Positions 6,891 through 14,673 of a stretch of DNA of 17,240 nt are shown piece by piece (the first letter of the stretch is position 1; every line of letters starts with the position of its first letter). Source of the stretch: CAYTSW01 sp964440605 (GTDB lineage: Bacteria > Planctomycetota > Phycisphaerae > Phycisphaerales > UBA1924); the NCBI GenBank assembly GCA_964440605.1, contig CAYTSW010000053.1, forward strand, positions 1 through 17,240, given 5' to 3'. The notes beneath the pieces were generated by a model. The model did not search any database. It had not been told where the DNA came from and worked only from the letters and a program-made list of their open reading frames with translations. Made by a program: the position numbers and the translations under genes.

Positions 6891-7652
6891 GTGACGCCGA
6901 TCCGCGATGAGGCCATCGTCCTGCGCGAGTGGGACTTCTCCGAAACCTCCCAGACCGTCGCGCTGCTCACCCGCCACCACGGTGCGCTGCGCGGGCTCGC
7001 CAAGGGCGCCCGGCGCGACAACGCGGGGTTTTCCGGCGGGTTCGAGCCGATCACGCGGGGCGAGATCGCCGCTTTTCCCAAGCAATCGTCCGATCTGGCG
7101 ACCCTCGCCGAGTGGGACCTGCGCGAGGTCTTCTGGAACGCCCGCGCGACGTACCGGGCCCACCTCGCCGCCCTCTACCTCGTCGACGCGACGCGCCACG
7201 CCATCACCGATTCCCAGCCGCACCCCCGCGCCTTCGACGCTCTGCTGCACGCCTTGCGGACGCTTGAGCCGGCCGACCCCATGCCGGCGGTCGCCCGCTT
7301 CCTCTATGACCTGCTCGTCGACATCGGCTTCCGACCCGTGACCGACCACGACGCCCAGACCAACGACCCCCTGCCGACCCGCGGCCCGCTGGGGTTCGAC
7401 CCCGTCGCCGGCGGTCTGACGACCGACCCCGGCCCCCACAGTTCGCCCGACCCTCCCCAGAACGCCCCCGTCTGGCGCGTCCGCCGAGCCACGGCGGGGG
7501 CGCTGGCCCGACTCGCGACGCCGACCGCCACTCAAGCCGAAGCACCGAGCGAAACGCCGCGGCTCGCCCACCTGCTGGCGACCTTTCTCGCCCACATCGT
7601 CGGGCGCAAGCCAACGACGCACGACTCCCTGTTTCCCACCAGGAATGCCTGA
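6891..7652 (+). CDS. recO: DNA repair protein RecO
   Basis: A 253-residue RecO, which anneals SSB-coated single strands and loads RecA with RecR in RecFOR recombination. The N-terminal OB fold is diagnostic: EAIVLREWDFSETSQTVALLT followed by HGALRGLAKGARR (about 7-42). A helical domain follows (about 85-160). Where many RecO proteins carry a four-Cys zinc site around an FDP..GG segment, this one has GFDPVAGGLTTDPG and no cysteine anywhere in the protein, so the zinc site is lost, as in E. coli RecO. A Pro-rich stretch (about 181-192) replaces the second Cys pair. The start is GTG with no clear ribosome site. The gene is probably cotranscribed with the HDOD gene 42 bases upstream. Confidence 0.88.
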   Translation: MTPIRDEAIVLREWDFSETSQTVALLTRHHGALRGLAKGARRDNAGFSGGFEPITRGEIAAFPKQSSDLATLAEWDLREVFWNARATYRAHLAALYLVDATRHAITDSQPHPRAFDALLHALRTLEPADPMPAVARFLYDLLVDIGFRPVTDHDAQTNDPLPTRGPLGFDPVAGGLTTDPGPHSSPDPPQNAPVWRVRRATAGALARLATPTATQAEAPSETPRLAHLLATFLAHIVGRKPTTHDSLFPTRNA

Positions 7653-7747
7653 GCGATGTCGCGGGGGTCGTGGCCTCGTTCGTGAACGCCGGGCGATGCA
7701 ATCCCGAACAACGCGTCCGACCGAGCGTAAGTGTTCACTAAGCTGGC

Positions 7748-7767
7748 GGCTCGCAACCCCGCGAGCC
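7748..7767. repeat. Perfect hairpin between recO and the alpha/beta hydrolase
   Basis: GGCTCGC and GCGAGCC form a perfect 7-bp stem with a 6-base loop (aacccc). It lies 95 bases after the recO stop and 56 bases before the hydrolase start. There is no T-run, so it may be a weak terminator or a leader structure. Confidence 0.4.
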
Positions 7768-7823
7768 CTCGGCTAGAGTAAACGTCTCGGAGACCAGCGC
7801 CCCCATGCGGGTAACGCCGTTGT

Positions 7824-8693
7824 GTGCTGATTGCCCCCATGCACCTGCCCCATGACCCTAACGACGCTTCCGTCGAGCCCCCGCCCCAGCTCGTCACCGA
7901 CAAGGCCCACGACCGGGTCACCGGTGTCGATATCCGCATCGACCGCGTCGGACAGGGGCCACCGCTCGTCATCCTGAATGGCCTGCTGGGACTCAACGAG
8001 CACTGGTTTCCCTGTCTGCGGCACCTCGCCGATGACGTCGAGTGCGTGCTCCTCCAGCCGCCGCTGCTCGAGATGCGGGGCAAGGGCTGCACCGTCGACG
8101 GCGTGATGCAGCTCACCCTCTCGGTTCTCGAGACCCTCCTCGACGAGCCGGCGATCCTCGCAGGTAACTCTCTGGGCGGACACATTGCGCTGCGCCTCGC
8201 CCACGCCAAGCCCGAGATCGCCAAGGGGCTGGTCCTCATCGGCTCGTCGGGGCTGTTCGAGCGAACGTTCGAGAAGAACGTGCAGCACACCCCGAGCCGC
8301 GAGTGGATCGACAACAAGATCCGCGAGCTCTTCTTCAACCCCGACCGCATGCTCCCGGGCATGGTGGACAAGGCGTACGCCGAGCTTTCACGCCGCAGCG
8401 CCGCGCGGGCGTTGGTGAAGCTCGGGCGCAGCGCGAAAAGCGATCACCTGGGCGAGATCCTGCCCGAACTGCGCATGCCGACGCAGCTCATCTGGGGCCA
8501 GCACGACATCGTCACGCCACCCGTGGTCGCCAGGCAGTTCGCCGACCTGCTGCCCGACGCCCGGCTGGCGTGGATCGACGACTGCGGGCACGCCCCGCAG
8601 ATCGAATCCCCTGACGACGTCGCCCGCGTCATCCTGGGCTTCGTCCGTGAACTCCACTCCGCCGGCGTCGAGGGACGACAGGGCGTTGCCTAA
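7824..8693 (+). CDS. Alpha/beta hydrolase
   Basis: A 289-residue alpha/beta-hydrolase fold protein. The nucleophile elbow GNSLGG places Ser116, the acid is Asp228 in WGQHDIVTPP, and the base is His256 in DDCGHAPQIESPDDV, so the triad is complete. The strand before the oxyanion region reads PLVILNGLLGLNEHW (47-61). A helical cap covers about 145-205. No signal peptide is present, so it is cytoplasmic. The substrate cannot be read; relatives cleave esters, thioesters or C-C bonds. The start is GTG 7824 or ATG 7839, and neither has a good ribosome site. It overlaps the GH3 gene by up to 47 bases, so the two are translated together and may act on the same acyl compound. Confidence 0.85.
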   Translation: MLIAPMHLPHDPNDASVEPPPQLVTDKAHDRVTGVDIRIDRVGQGPPLVILNGLLGLNEHWFPCLRHLADDVECVLLQPPLLEMRGKGCTVDGVMQLTLSVLETLLDEPAILAGNSLGGHIALRLAHAKPEIAKGLVLIGSSGLFERTFEKNVQHTPSREWIDNKIRELFFNPDRMLPGMVDKAYAELSRRSAARALVKLGRSAKSDHLGEILPELRMPTQLIWGQHDIVTPPVVARQFADLLPDARLAWIDDCGHAPQIESPDDVARVILGFVRELHSAGVEGRQGVA

Positions 8694-10368
8694 GCCTCCG
8701 TTCGTCCAGCGCACGACCCCGTGGACCGCAGCCGTCGGCTTCGGCCTGCGCGCGATGCTCGCCCGGCGCATCCGCCGGCTGAGCGATAGCGGGTACTGGT
8801 CTCGCCACACTGCCGACGTGCAGCACGACCAACTGCGCAGGCTGCTGACGCTCGCGAAGGACACCGAGCTCGGGCGCGCGCACGGCTTTGCGAAGATCCT
8901 CGATCGCGCGCCCGACGACCGATGCAACGCGCTGCGCGACGCGATCGCGCCCGCCGAGTTCGAGGCGTGGCGACCCATGCTCGCCCGTATGCGCGACGAG
9001 GCCCAGCCCGATGTCACCTGGCCCGGGCTCGTCATGGACTGGGCCGAGACCAGCGGCACAACGGGCGGCACCAAGTTCATCCCGGTCTCCAGGCAGATGA
9101 TGCGGTCCAACTACAAGGCCGCCCTGGACATCTTCGCCCACGCGGCGCGCACGGGCGTGTCGCTGCCCCATGCCTTTGCCGGCAACATCGTCTTCCTGGG
9201 CGGGACCACGGAGTTGCGCACGAACGAGCACGGCATCCGCTCGGGCGACCTCTCGGGCCTCGTCACGCCGCTGATCCGCTGGCCGCTCAGCGAGGTCTAC
9301 TCGCCGGGACCCGACATCGCGCTGATGAGCCACTGGCCCACGAAAATAGAGGCGATGGCGAAGCTGGCGATCGAGCAGGACGTACGCGGCGTCTCGGGCA
9401 TGGCCTCGTGGTCGCTCGTGCTCTTCGAGCGCGTGCTCGAGCTCGCGCGTGAGCGTGACCCTTCGATCGCCTGTCTCCGCGACGTCTGGCCCAACTTCGA
9501 CCTCTTCATCCACGGCGGCGTGAAGTACCCGCCCTTCGACCCCCGCGTCCGCGAGGCCTGGAGCGGCTCGCGCGAGCTGGTGGCCGCCAACGACATCCCC
9601 CACCGCGTCGAGGTGTACCCGGCTTCGGAAGGCTTCATCGCGATCCAGGACACCGCGGGCGACCCCGGCCTGCGCCTGAACACCGACATTGGCGTCTTCT
9701 ACGAGTTCATCCCGCTCGAAGAGGTGGGCCAGGACGACGCGCGGTCCTTCATGTGCCATCAGGTCGAGCCGGGGCAGCGGTACGTCGTCTGCATGACGAC
9801 GTGCGCCGGGCTGTGGCGGTATGTGATCGGCGACGTCGTGGAGTTCGACACGCTCCCGCCCGACGGGCCGCCGCGGCTGCGGATCGTCGGGCGGCACAAG
9901 CACTTCATGAACGCCTTCGGCGAGAACCTGATCGTCGAGGAGATCGAGCGGGCCGTCGTCGCCGCCCGCGACGCGACGCGCGCGTACGTCGAAGAGTTCA
10001 CCGCCTGCCCGATCTACCCGGACGAGCGCACCACCGCGGGGCTCGAGCTCGTCATCGAATGGCGCGGCGACGACGCGGAGCAGGCCCGGCGCTTCGTCGA
10101 GACCTTCGACCAGACCCTCCGGGCCATCAACGTGGACTACACCACCAAGCGGACCGATGGCGTGGGCATGGCGCTGCCGACCCTCACACGGGTCAGGCCG
10201 GGGGTCTTCCACGAGTGGATGGCGAGCCGGGGCAAGCTCGGCGGGCAGAACAAGTGCCCGCGGCTGGCGAACCACCGCGAGTTCGTCGACGGGCTGCGCA
10301 CCATCGCGGGCCTCGATTCCGTTTCCGAGCCGACTCCGGGGCAACCGGCGAGCGCCCGCGGCCAATGA
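8647..10368 (+). CDS. GH3-type acyl-acid amido synthetase
   Basis: A 573-residue member of the GH3 (auxin-responsive) family in the acyl-adenylate-forming superfamily. Plant members activate a carboxylic acid with ATP and conjugate it to an amino acid; bacterial substrates are mostly unknown. The three nucleotide-binding motifs are present: ETSGTTGGTKFIPVS (134-148), VYPASEGF (323-330) and RYVIGDVVEF (391-400), followed by GRHKHFMNAFGEN (415-427). The C-terminal cap carries FHEWMASRG and GGQNKCPRL. The length fits the family. The start may be GTG 8647 or TTG 8686; the latter reduces the overlap with the hydrolase to 8 bases. No signal peptide is present, so it is cytoplasmic. Together with the hydrolase, it suggests formation and breakdown of an acyl amide or ester. 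Confidence 0.88.
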   Translation: MNSTPPASRDDRALPKPPFVQRTTPWTAAVGFGLRAMLARRIRRLSDSGYWSRHTADVQHDQLRRLLTLAKDTELGRAHGFAKILDRAPDDRCNALRDAIAPAEFEAWRPMLARMRDEAQPDVTWPGLVMDWAETSGTTGGTKFIPVSRQMMRSNYKAALDIFAHAARTGVSLPHAFAGNIVFLGGTTELRTNEHGIRSGDLSGLVTPLIRWPLSEVYSPGPDIALMSHWPTKIEAMAKLAIEQDVRGVSGMASWSLVLFERVLELARERDPSIACLRDVWPNFDLFIHGGVKYPPFDPRVREAWSGSRELVAANDIPHRVEVYPASEGFIAIQDTAGDPGLRLNTDIGVFYEFIPLEEVGQDDARSFMCHQVEPGQRYVVCMTTCAGLWRYVIGDVVEFDTLPPDGPPRLRIVGRHKHFMNAFGENLIVEEIERAVVAARDATRAYVEEFTACPIYPDERTTAGLELVIEWRGDDAEQARRFVETFDQTLRAINVDYTTKRTDGVGMALPTLTRVRPGVFHEWMASRGKLGGQNKCPRLANHREFVDGLRTIAGLDSVSEPTPGQPASARGQ

Positions 10369-10377
10369 TGCAGCAGT

Positions 10378-10383
10378 AAGGAG
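10378..10383 (+). promoter_or_regulatory. Ribosome binding site of the DinB-like gene
   Basis: AAGGAG lies 10 bases before the ATG at 10394 and decides that start; the in-frame extension back to 10157 is a shadow of the GH3 gene. Confidence 0.65.
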
Positions 10384-10393
10384 CCCTTCGACC

Positions 10394-10936
10394 ATGCCCG
10401 CCCCCACCTCCACCACGACCGCACACCCGCCCAGCGCCACGATCCCCGCGGCCCGGGCGCTGCTGGCCCAGTGCCGCGGCTTTCTGAGTGATCTCGACGA
10501 CGCTTCATACACCGAGCCCTGCCCGGCGATGTTCAACGCGACGATCGGCGCGCACGTGCGCCACACGCTGGACCACTTCGCGGCGGCCCTCGGCGCTCAA
10601 GGCGATGAGGCGATCGACTACGACCACCGCGAGCGCGACACGCCGGTGGAGAAGAGCGTGGAGGCGGCGGTGGCGCTGATCGATGACATCGACGCCAAGC
10701 TCGATGCGCTCACCGAGGCCGACGCCGATCGCGACGTGCGCATCCGCGTGATGCTCTCGGGCGACGGCGACGAGACGCGACTCGCGAGCACGCTCGCGCG
10801 TGAGCTCGCTTTCGCGGCGCACCACGGCGTGCATCACCACGCGATGATCGCTTCGATCGCGATGAGCCAGGGGCGCGACGTGCCCGCGGGCTTCGGCAAA
10901 GCGCCGAGCACGATCGCCTACGAGTCGAGCCGCTGA
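10394..10936 (+). CDS. DinB-like four-helix protein
   Basis: A 180-residue protein resembling the DinB/YfiT-like metal-binding four-helix family. Conserved His clusters are IGAHVRHTLDH (51-61) and HHGVHHHAMI (143-152), the usual positions of the three-His metal site. DYDHRERDTPVE (75-86) and the C-terminal FGKAPSTIAYE (167-177) are also characteristic of the subgroup I recall. Some DinB-fold proteins are thiol-dependent S-transferases; the role of this subgroup is unknown. It starts 25 bases after the GH3 stop and is followed by the NRDE gene after 16 bases. From memory, this subgroup often neighbours NRDE/TANGO2 genes in other bacteria, which fits this order. The N-terminus is Thr/Pro-rich with no signal peptide. 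Confidence 0.75.
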   Translation: MPAPTSTTTAHPPSATIPAARALLAQCRGFLSDLDDASYTEPCPAMFNATIGAHVRHTLDHFAAALGAQGDEAIDYDHRERDTPVEKSVEAAVALIDDIDAKLDALTEADADRDVRIRVMLSGDGDETRLASTLARELAFAAHHGVHHHAMIASIAMSQGRDVPAGFGKAPSTIAYESSR

Positions 10937-10952
10937 TCGGATTGCGCGAGCC

Positions 10953-11696
10953 GTGTGCACCGTCACGATCATCCCAACCGCTTCCGGCTACCGGCTGGTG
11001 ACGAACCGCGACGAGTCGCGGACACGCCCGCGCGCCGAGCCGCCGCGCCGGCGCGCGCTCGAGGGCGGCGGCGAAGCCTTGTGGCCGACCGACGCTAAGG
11101 CGGGCGGCACCTGGGTGGCGACCGCGGCGCACGGCTTGACGCTGACCATCCTCAACCGCACGCGCCGGCCGGGAGACCCCCCCGCGCCTGGGTCCGAAGC
11201 GTTGGTGAGCCGCGGCTCGATCATCCCGGCGCTGTTGCATCATGAAGACGCCGCGGCTGCGATCGACGCGCTGCGCGCGATGCCGCTCGAGCGCTACACG
11301 TACTTCCGACTCGTCGCGGTCGATCCGGAGCGGATCCTCTGCGCGACGTGGAACCGCGCGGCGTTGTCCGAACGCCAGTGGAGCATCGAGACGCCGGTGT
11401 GTTTCGCCAGTTCGGGTCTGGGCGACGAGCACGTGCAGTTGCGTTGCGATTTGTGGCGGGAGATGCTGAGCGAGCATGGCCTAAGCGCCGCGACGCAGGA
11501 CCGCTTCCATGAGCATGTCTGGCCCGAGCGGCCTCACCTGAGCGTGCGCATGAGCCGCGAGGATGCCCGCACGGTGTCGACGACGCGGGTGGAGCTCGAC
11601 GACGCCGGCGCGAGCCTGCGCTATCGCGACGACGTCGGCGAGGCGCCGGCGTTGATGGTCGCGCGTGACGCCTGCCCTACGACCAGCACCCGCTGA
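10953..11696 (+). CDS. NRDE family (TANGO2-like) protein
   Basis: A 247-residue member of the NRDE/TANGO2 family. The protein begins MCTVTII, with Cys2 in the position of an N-terminal nucleophile, and carries the name-giving NRDE motif at 18-21, followed by GGTWVATAAHGLTLTILNR (51-69). The fold resembles Ntn hydrolases, and eukaryotic TANGO2 has been linked to heme and acyl-CoA or lipid handling; no enzymatic activity is firmly established. The start is GTG, with only a weak GGA upstream. It follows the DinB-like gene by 16 bases. Its TGA stop is part of the ribosome site of the next gene, so the two are translationally linked. It is likely cytoplasmic. Confidence 0.85.
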   Translation: MCTVTIIPTASGYRLVTNRDESRTRPRAEPPRRRALEGGGEALWPTDAKAGGTWVATAAHGLTLTILNRTRRPGDPPAPGSEALVSRGSIIPALLHHEDAAAAIDALRAMPLERYTYFRLVAVDPERILCATWNRAALSERQWSIETPVCFASSGLGDEHVQLRCDLWREMLSEHGLSAATQDRFHEHVWPERPHLSVRMSREDARTVSTTRVELDDAGASLRYRDDVGEAPALMVARDACPTTSTR

Positions 11697-11699
11697 GGA
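11695..11699 (+). promoter_or_regulatory. Ribosome binding site of the fusion gene, overlapping the NRDE stop
   Basis: GAGGA, 7 bases before the GTG at 11707, shares two bases with the NRDE stop codon. It selects this start over an in-frame ATG/other codon farther upstream inside the NRDE gene (frame open to 11665). Confidence 0.65.
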
Positions 11700-11706
11700 C
11701 CGCGAC

Positions 11707-14430
11707 GTGAACCGCTTCCGGAGCCTGCTTCGTCGCCGCTGGGTCCGCTGGGGTCTCGTCGTTTACGCCTTCCTGCTGATCGCTTCGCACGTGTGGACGG
11801 GCCTCCTCAAGCCGCCGCCCGAGCCCGACGCGCGGACGCAGTTCGTGACTGTTCCGTCGATGAACGCGGGCGGCGAGGAGCCGGGCGCCGAGCCGACGCG
11901 CCTGGGCTATCGCACGTGGGGCGCGCCGCTTGATGCTGACAGCTCTCGGCCGCCGCTGCTGCTGATCCACGGCTCGCCGTCGGGCGGGGCGAGCGACTTC
12001 GACGGCTTCGCGCCGCTCCTGACCGACAACGATCGGCGCACGGTGATCGCGATCGACCGCCCGGGCTTCGGCGACTCGGACAACTGGGTGCCGAGCTACT
12101 CGCTGCGCGCCAATGCGCGCCTCGCGCTCGCACTGCTCGACGAACTGGGGGTACGGCGCGCGCACGTGCTCGGCTTCTCGCAGGGCGGGGGCGTGGGCAT
12201 CTGGATGGACCACTTCGCGCCCCAACGCATCGCCTCGCTCGCGCTGGTCGCCTCCATCGGGATTCAGGAGGGCGAGGGCTCGGGCGACTACTGGTTCGAG
12301 CACGCCAAGTACGCGTTGGGGTACGTGGGGCTGGTGGTGCTGCCCGAGTTCCTGCCTCACTTCGACTTGTTGGGCCCGCGCGACTTCCGGCACGCGTTCA
12401 TCCGTGACTTCTGGGACACCGACCAGCGCCCGATCCGCGCGCTGCTGGAGGACATGGACACACCGACACTGATCCTGCACGGGCGCAACGACCCCTTGGT
12501 GCCGGCGTGGACGGCTGAAGAGCACCACCGGCTGATCGAGTCGAGCCGGCTGGTGATGATGGATGCGAGCCACTTCTTCGCGTTGGGCCCGCCCATGGGC
12601 GACGAGCGGGCGACGGGATTCGCCGCCGACAGCGTGACGTGGTTCACCCGTCGGCACGACAAGCCGGGCGTAGCGCCGCTGGTCGGCGTCGCGAACTTCG
12701 CTCCGGTGGACCCCGAGGCGCGATCGATCGGCGGGTTCGAACTGCCGCGGTCGTGGCCCTGGTGGCTGCTGGTGATCGTCCTCGCGGTCGCCACGCTCGT
12801 CAGCGAGGACCTGACGGTCATCGCCAGCGGCCTGCTGGTCGCGACGGGGCAGATCGACATCGCGGTCGCGCTGTTGGGGTGCTACATCGGGATCATCATC
12901 GGCGACTTCGGGCTCGTGCTCATCGGGCGGTTCGCGGGGAGGCGGGTGCTCAAGTGGCCCTTCTTCCGCAAGGCGCTGCCCGAGCGGTCGCTGCGGCGGT
13001 GGGAGAAGACCTTCGATCGGCACCTGGCCAAGACGGTGTTCCTCTCGCGCATGCTCCCGGGGGCGCGCCTGCCGATGTACGTCGCCGCGGGCCTGCTCTC
13101 CAATCGCGTCTTCGAGTTCATGTTCTGGATGCTCATCGCGGTGGCGTTGTGGCTGCCGGTGCTGATGGCCCTGACGATCCTCATCGGGCAGCCGATCTAC
13201 GGCTTCTTCGCCGAGGTGTTTCACGGGCCGTGGGCGATCGTCGCTTCGCTGGCGGTGCTGGTGGTGCTCATCCGCATCGCGTCGTACGAAACGACCTATT
13301 CCGGGCGGCACAAGCTGGCGGCCGATCTCAAACGACTCACCGCTTACGAGTTTTGGCCGCCCTTCGTCTTCTACATCCCCCTGGTCCTGTACCTGCCCGC
13401 GCTCTGGCTCAAGCGCGGCGGGCCGATGACCTTCTCCTGCGCCAACCCCGGCATGGACCAGGGGGGCGGCATCGTCGGCGAGAGCAAGACCGACATCATC
13501 CACACCCTCGAGCGGGCGGCGGAGAGCATCGACCGCCCGGGCATCATCCTCCACGCCCGGCGCATCGACCCGCAGGAGGACCATGAGGCGCGGGCGCGGC
13601 GCCTCGACGAGCTCGTCCGCAAGGACGAACGCCTCGGCGGCTATCCGGTCATCCTCAAGCCAGAAGCCGCCCAGCGCGGCGTGGGCGTGCGTGTCGCCCG
13701 TTCGCTCGACGACGTCCTCGACTACTGCGGCAAGCGATCGCGGGCGATTCAGGTGCAGCGTTACCACCCGGGCCCCGAGGAGGCCGGCATCTTCTGGTCG
13801 CGCGTGCCCACCAGCGACGTGCCCGTCGACCGGTGGCCGGGCGAGATCTTCTCGATCACGCGCAAGGGCTTTCCCTTCGTCGTCGGCGACGGCAAGCACA
13901 CGCTCGAGCACCTCATCTGGGAGGACAAGCGCCTGCGCATGCAGGCGGACGTCTTCCTCTCCCGCTTCGAGGACCGCCTCGACGATGTCCTGCCCGCGGG
14001 AGAGAAACTCGTCCTCGCCCACACGGGCAACCACGCGCAGGGGGCGAGGTTTTCCGACGGGGCCGATCTCATCACGCCCGAGTTGACCGCGCTCATCGAC
14101 GAGCTGGCCCGGGCGTGGCGGCATCCCGAAACGGGCCGCCGCGCCGACTTCGGACGCTTCGACGTCCGCTACGAGACCGAGCAGGGGCTCAAGCAGGGAC
14201 GCGGCATCGCGGTCGTCGAGTTCAACGGCGTGATGAGCGAATCCACCAATCTCTATGATCCGGAGCGCTCGCTGACGTGGGCGTACGGCGTGCTGTTCCG
14301 CCAATGGAGGCGTCTGTACGACATCGGAGCCGCCCGCCGGGCCGCGGGCGCCGAGCCGACGTCCATCCCCAAGCTGCTGGCGATGCTCCGCAGCCATTAC
14401 AAGGGGAAGTCCCCAGCGCCGAACGACTGA
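11707..14430 (+). CDS. Three-domain fusion: alpha/beta hydrolase, DedA/VTT membrane domain, ATP-grasp ligase
   Basis: A 907-residue protein with three parts. After an N-terminal membrane helix (about 13-31), residues 80-315 are an alpha/beta hydrolase: oxyanion HGSPSGG (88-94), nucleophile Ser158 in GFSQGG, Asp262 in GRNDPLVP and His289 in ASHFFALG. Residues 348-540 are a DedA/VTT (SNARE-associated) domain with the conserved Glu367, GD at 399-400 and FLSRMLPGARLPMYVAAGLL (445-464). DedA relatives include undecaprenyl-phosphate flippases and eukaryotic scramblases. A further hydrophobic helix (552-568) leads into an ATP-grasp domain (about 645-870): VILKP with Lys651, RGVGV, VVGDGKHTLEHLI (725-737), FGRFDVRY and the metal-binding VEFNG with Glu838 and Asn840. 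The predicted helix count places the hydrolase outside and the ligase inside. The substrate is unknown. Confidence 0.85.
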   Translation: MNRFRSLLRRRWVRWGLVVYAFLLIASHVWTGLLKPPPEPDARTQFVTVPSMNAGGEEPGAEPTRLGYRTWGAPLDADSSRPPLLLIHGSPSGGASDFDGFAPLLTDNDRRTVIAIDRPGFGDSDNWVPSYSLRANARLALALLDELGVRRAHVLGFSQGGGVGIWMDHFAPQRIASLALVASIGIQEGEGSGDYWFEHAKYALGYVGLVVLPEFLPHFDLLGPRDFRHAFIRDFWDTDQRPIRALLEDMDTPTLILHGRNDPLVPAWTAEEHHRLIESSRLVMMDASHFFALGPPMGDERATGFAADSVTWFTRRHDKPGVAPLVGVANFAPVDPEARSIGGFELPRSWPWWLLVIVLAVATLVSEDLTVIASGLLVATGQIDIAVALLGCYIGIIIGDFGLVLIGRFAGRRVLKWPFFRKALPERSLRRWEKTFDRHLAKTVFLSRMLPGARLPMYVAAGLLSNRVFEFMFWMLIAVALWLPVLMALTILIGQPIYGFFAEVFHGPWAIVASLAVLVVLIRIASYETTYSGRHKLAADLKRLTAYEFWPPFVFYIPLVLYLPALWLKRGGPMTFSCANPGMDQGGGIVGESKTDIIHTLERAAESIDRPGIILHARRIDPQEDHEARARRLDELVRKDERLGGYPVILKPEAAQRGVGVRVARSLDDVLDYCGKRSRAIQVQRYHPGPEEAGIFWSRVPTSDVPVDRWPGEIFSITRKGFPFVVGDGKHTLEHLIWEDKRLRMQADVFLSRFEDRLDDVLPAGEKLVLAHTGNHAQGARFSDGADLITPELTALIDELARAWRHPETGRRADFGRFDVRYETEQGLKQGRGIAVVEFNGVMSESTNLYDPERSLTWAYGVLFRQWRRLYDIGAARRAAGAEPTSIPKLLAMLRSHYKGKSPAPND

Positions 14431-14445
14431 CGGGGGGCGCCTCGG

Positions 14446-14475
14446 GTGCCCGGGTACGCCGAAGCCGAACCCGGA
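14446..14475 (+). repeat. REP-like palindromic repeat, copy 1
   Basis: A 30-base unit beginning GTGCCCGGGTAC and ending GAACCCGGA. It differs from copy 3 at 5 positions and from copy 2 at 6. The CCGGGT and ACCCGG arms can pair. Confidence 0.7.
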
Positions 14476-14487
14476 CCCACGACGCAG

Positions 14488-14517
14488 GTGCCCGGCTACT
14501 GCGTAGCAGAAGCCGGA
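14488..14517 (+). repeat. REP-like palindromic repeat, copy 2
   Basis: A 30-base unit beginning GTGCCCGGCTACTGC and ending GCAGAAGCCGGA. The internal arms CCGGCTACTGC and GCAGAAGCCGG pair at 10 of 11 positions around a 3-base loop. It is a direct repeat of copy 1, 12 bases away. Confidence 0.75.
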
Positions 14518-14543
14518 CCAGGCGACCGTTGCCCCGCACAACG

Positions 14544-14573
14544 TCCGGGTTCTGCTGCGCAGTACCCAGGCAC
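14544..14573 (-). repeat. REP-like palindromic repeat, copy 3 (inverted)
   Basis: On the minus strand it reads GTGCCTGGGTACTGC to GCAGAACCCGGA, matching copy 2 at 26 of 30 positions. The inverted orientation relative to copies 1 and 2 gives a REP/BIME-like arrangement in the gap 14431-14673. That gap holds nothing else I can support apart from the ribosome site at its end. Confidence 0.75.
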
Positions 14574-14657
14574 CCCAACGCCTGACCCTCCGTGCCTCCG
14601 CGCCTTCTTCCCCCACCCATTGACTCCCCGCCCCCGGCTGCCCACCATTGGCTTCTG

Positions 14658-14665
14658 AAAGGTGG
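14658..14665 (+). promoter_or_regulatory. Ribosome binding site of the bifunctional-nuclease family gene
   Basis: AAAGGTGG ends 8 bases before the ATG at 14674. It favours that start over the GTG at 14662, which lies inside the site. Confidence 0.55.
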
Positions 14666-14673
14666 TGGACCCG

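Noticed and set aside
5625..7622. A 665-codon minus-strand open frame opposite the HDOD gene and recO
   Set aside because: Same antisense effect; no recognisable motif, and both plus-strand genes are clear family members.
10157..10393. N-terminal extension of the DinB-like frame
   Set aside because: It overlaps the GH3 gene for most of its length, has shadow composition, and a good ribosome site precedes the ATG at 10394.
8629..10566. A 645-codon minus-strand open frame opposite the GH3 gene
   Set aside because: Shadow of the GH3 coding sequence, with low-complexity charged composition.
14446..14573. CRISPR array
   Set aside because: Only three units, one inverted, with unequal spacers of 12 and 26 bases; no cas genes.
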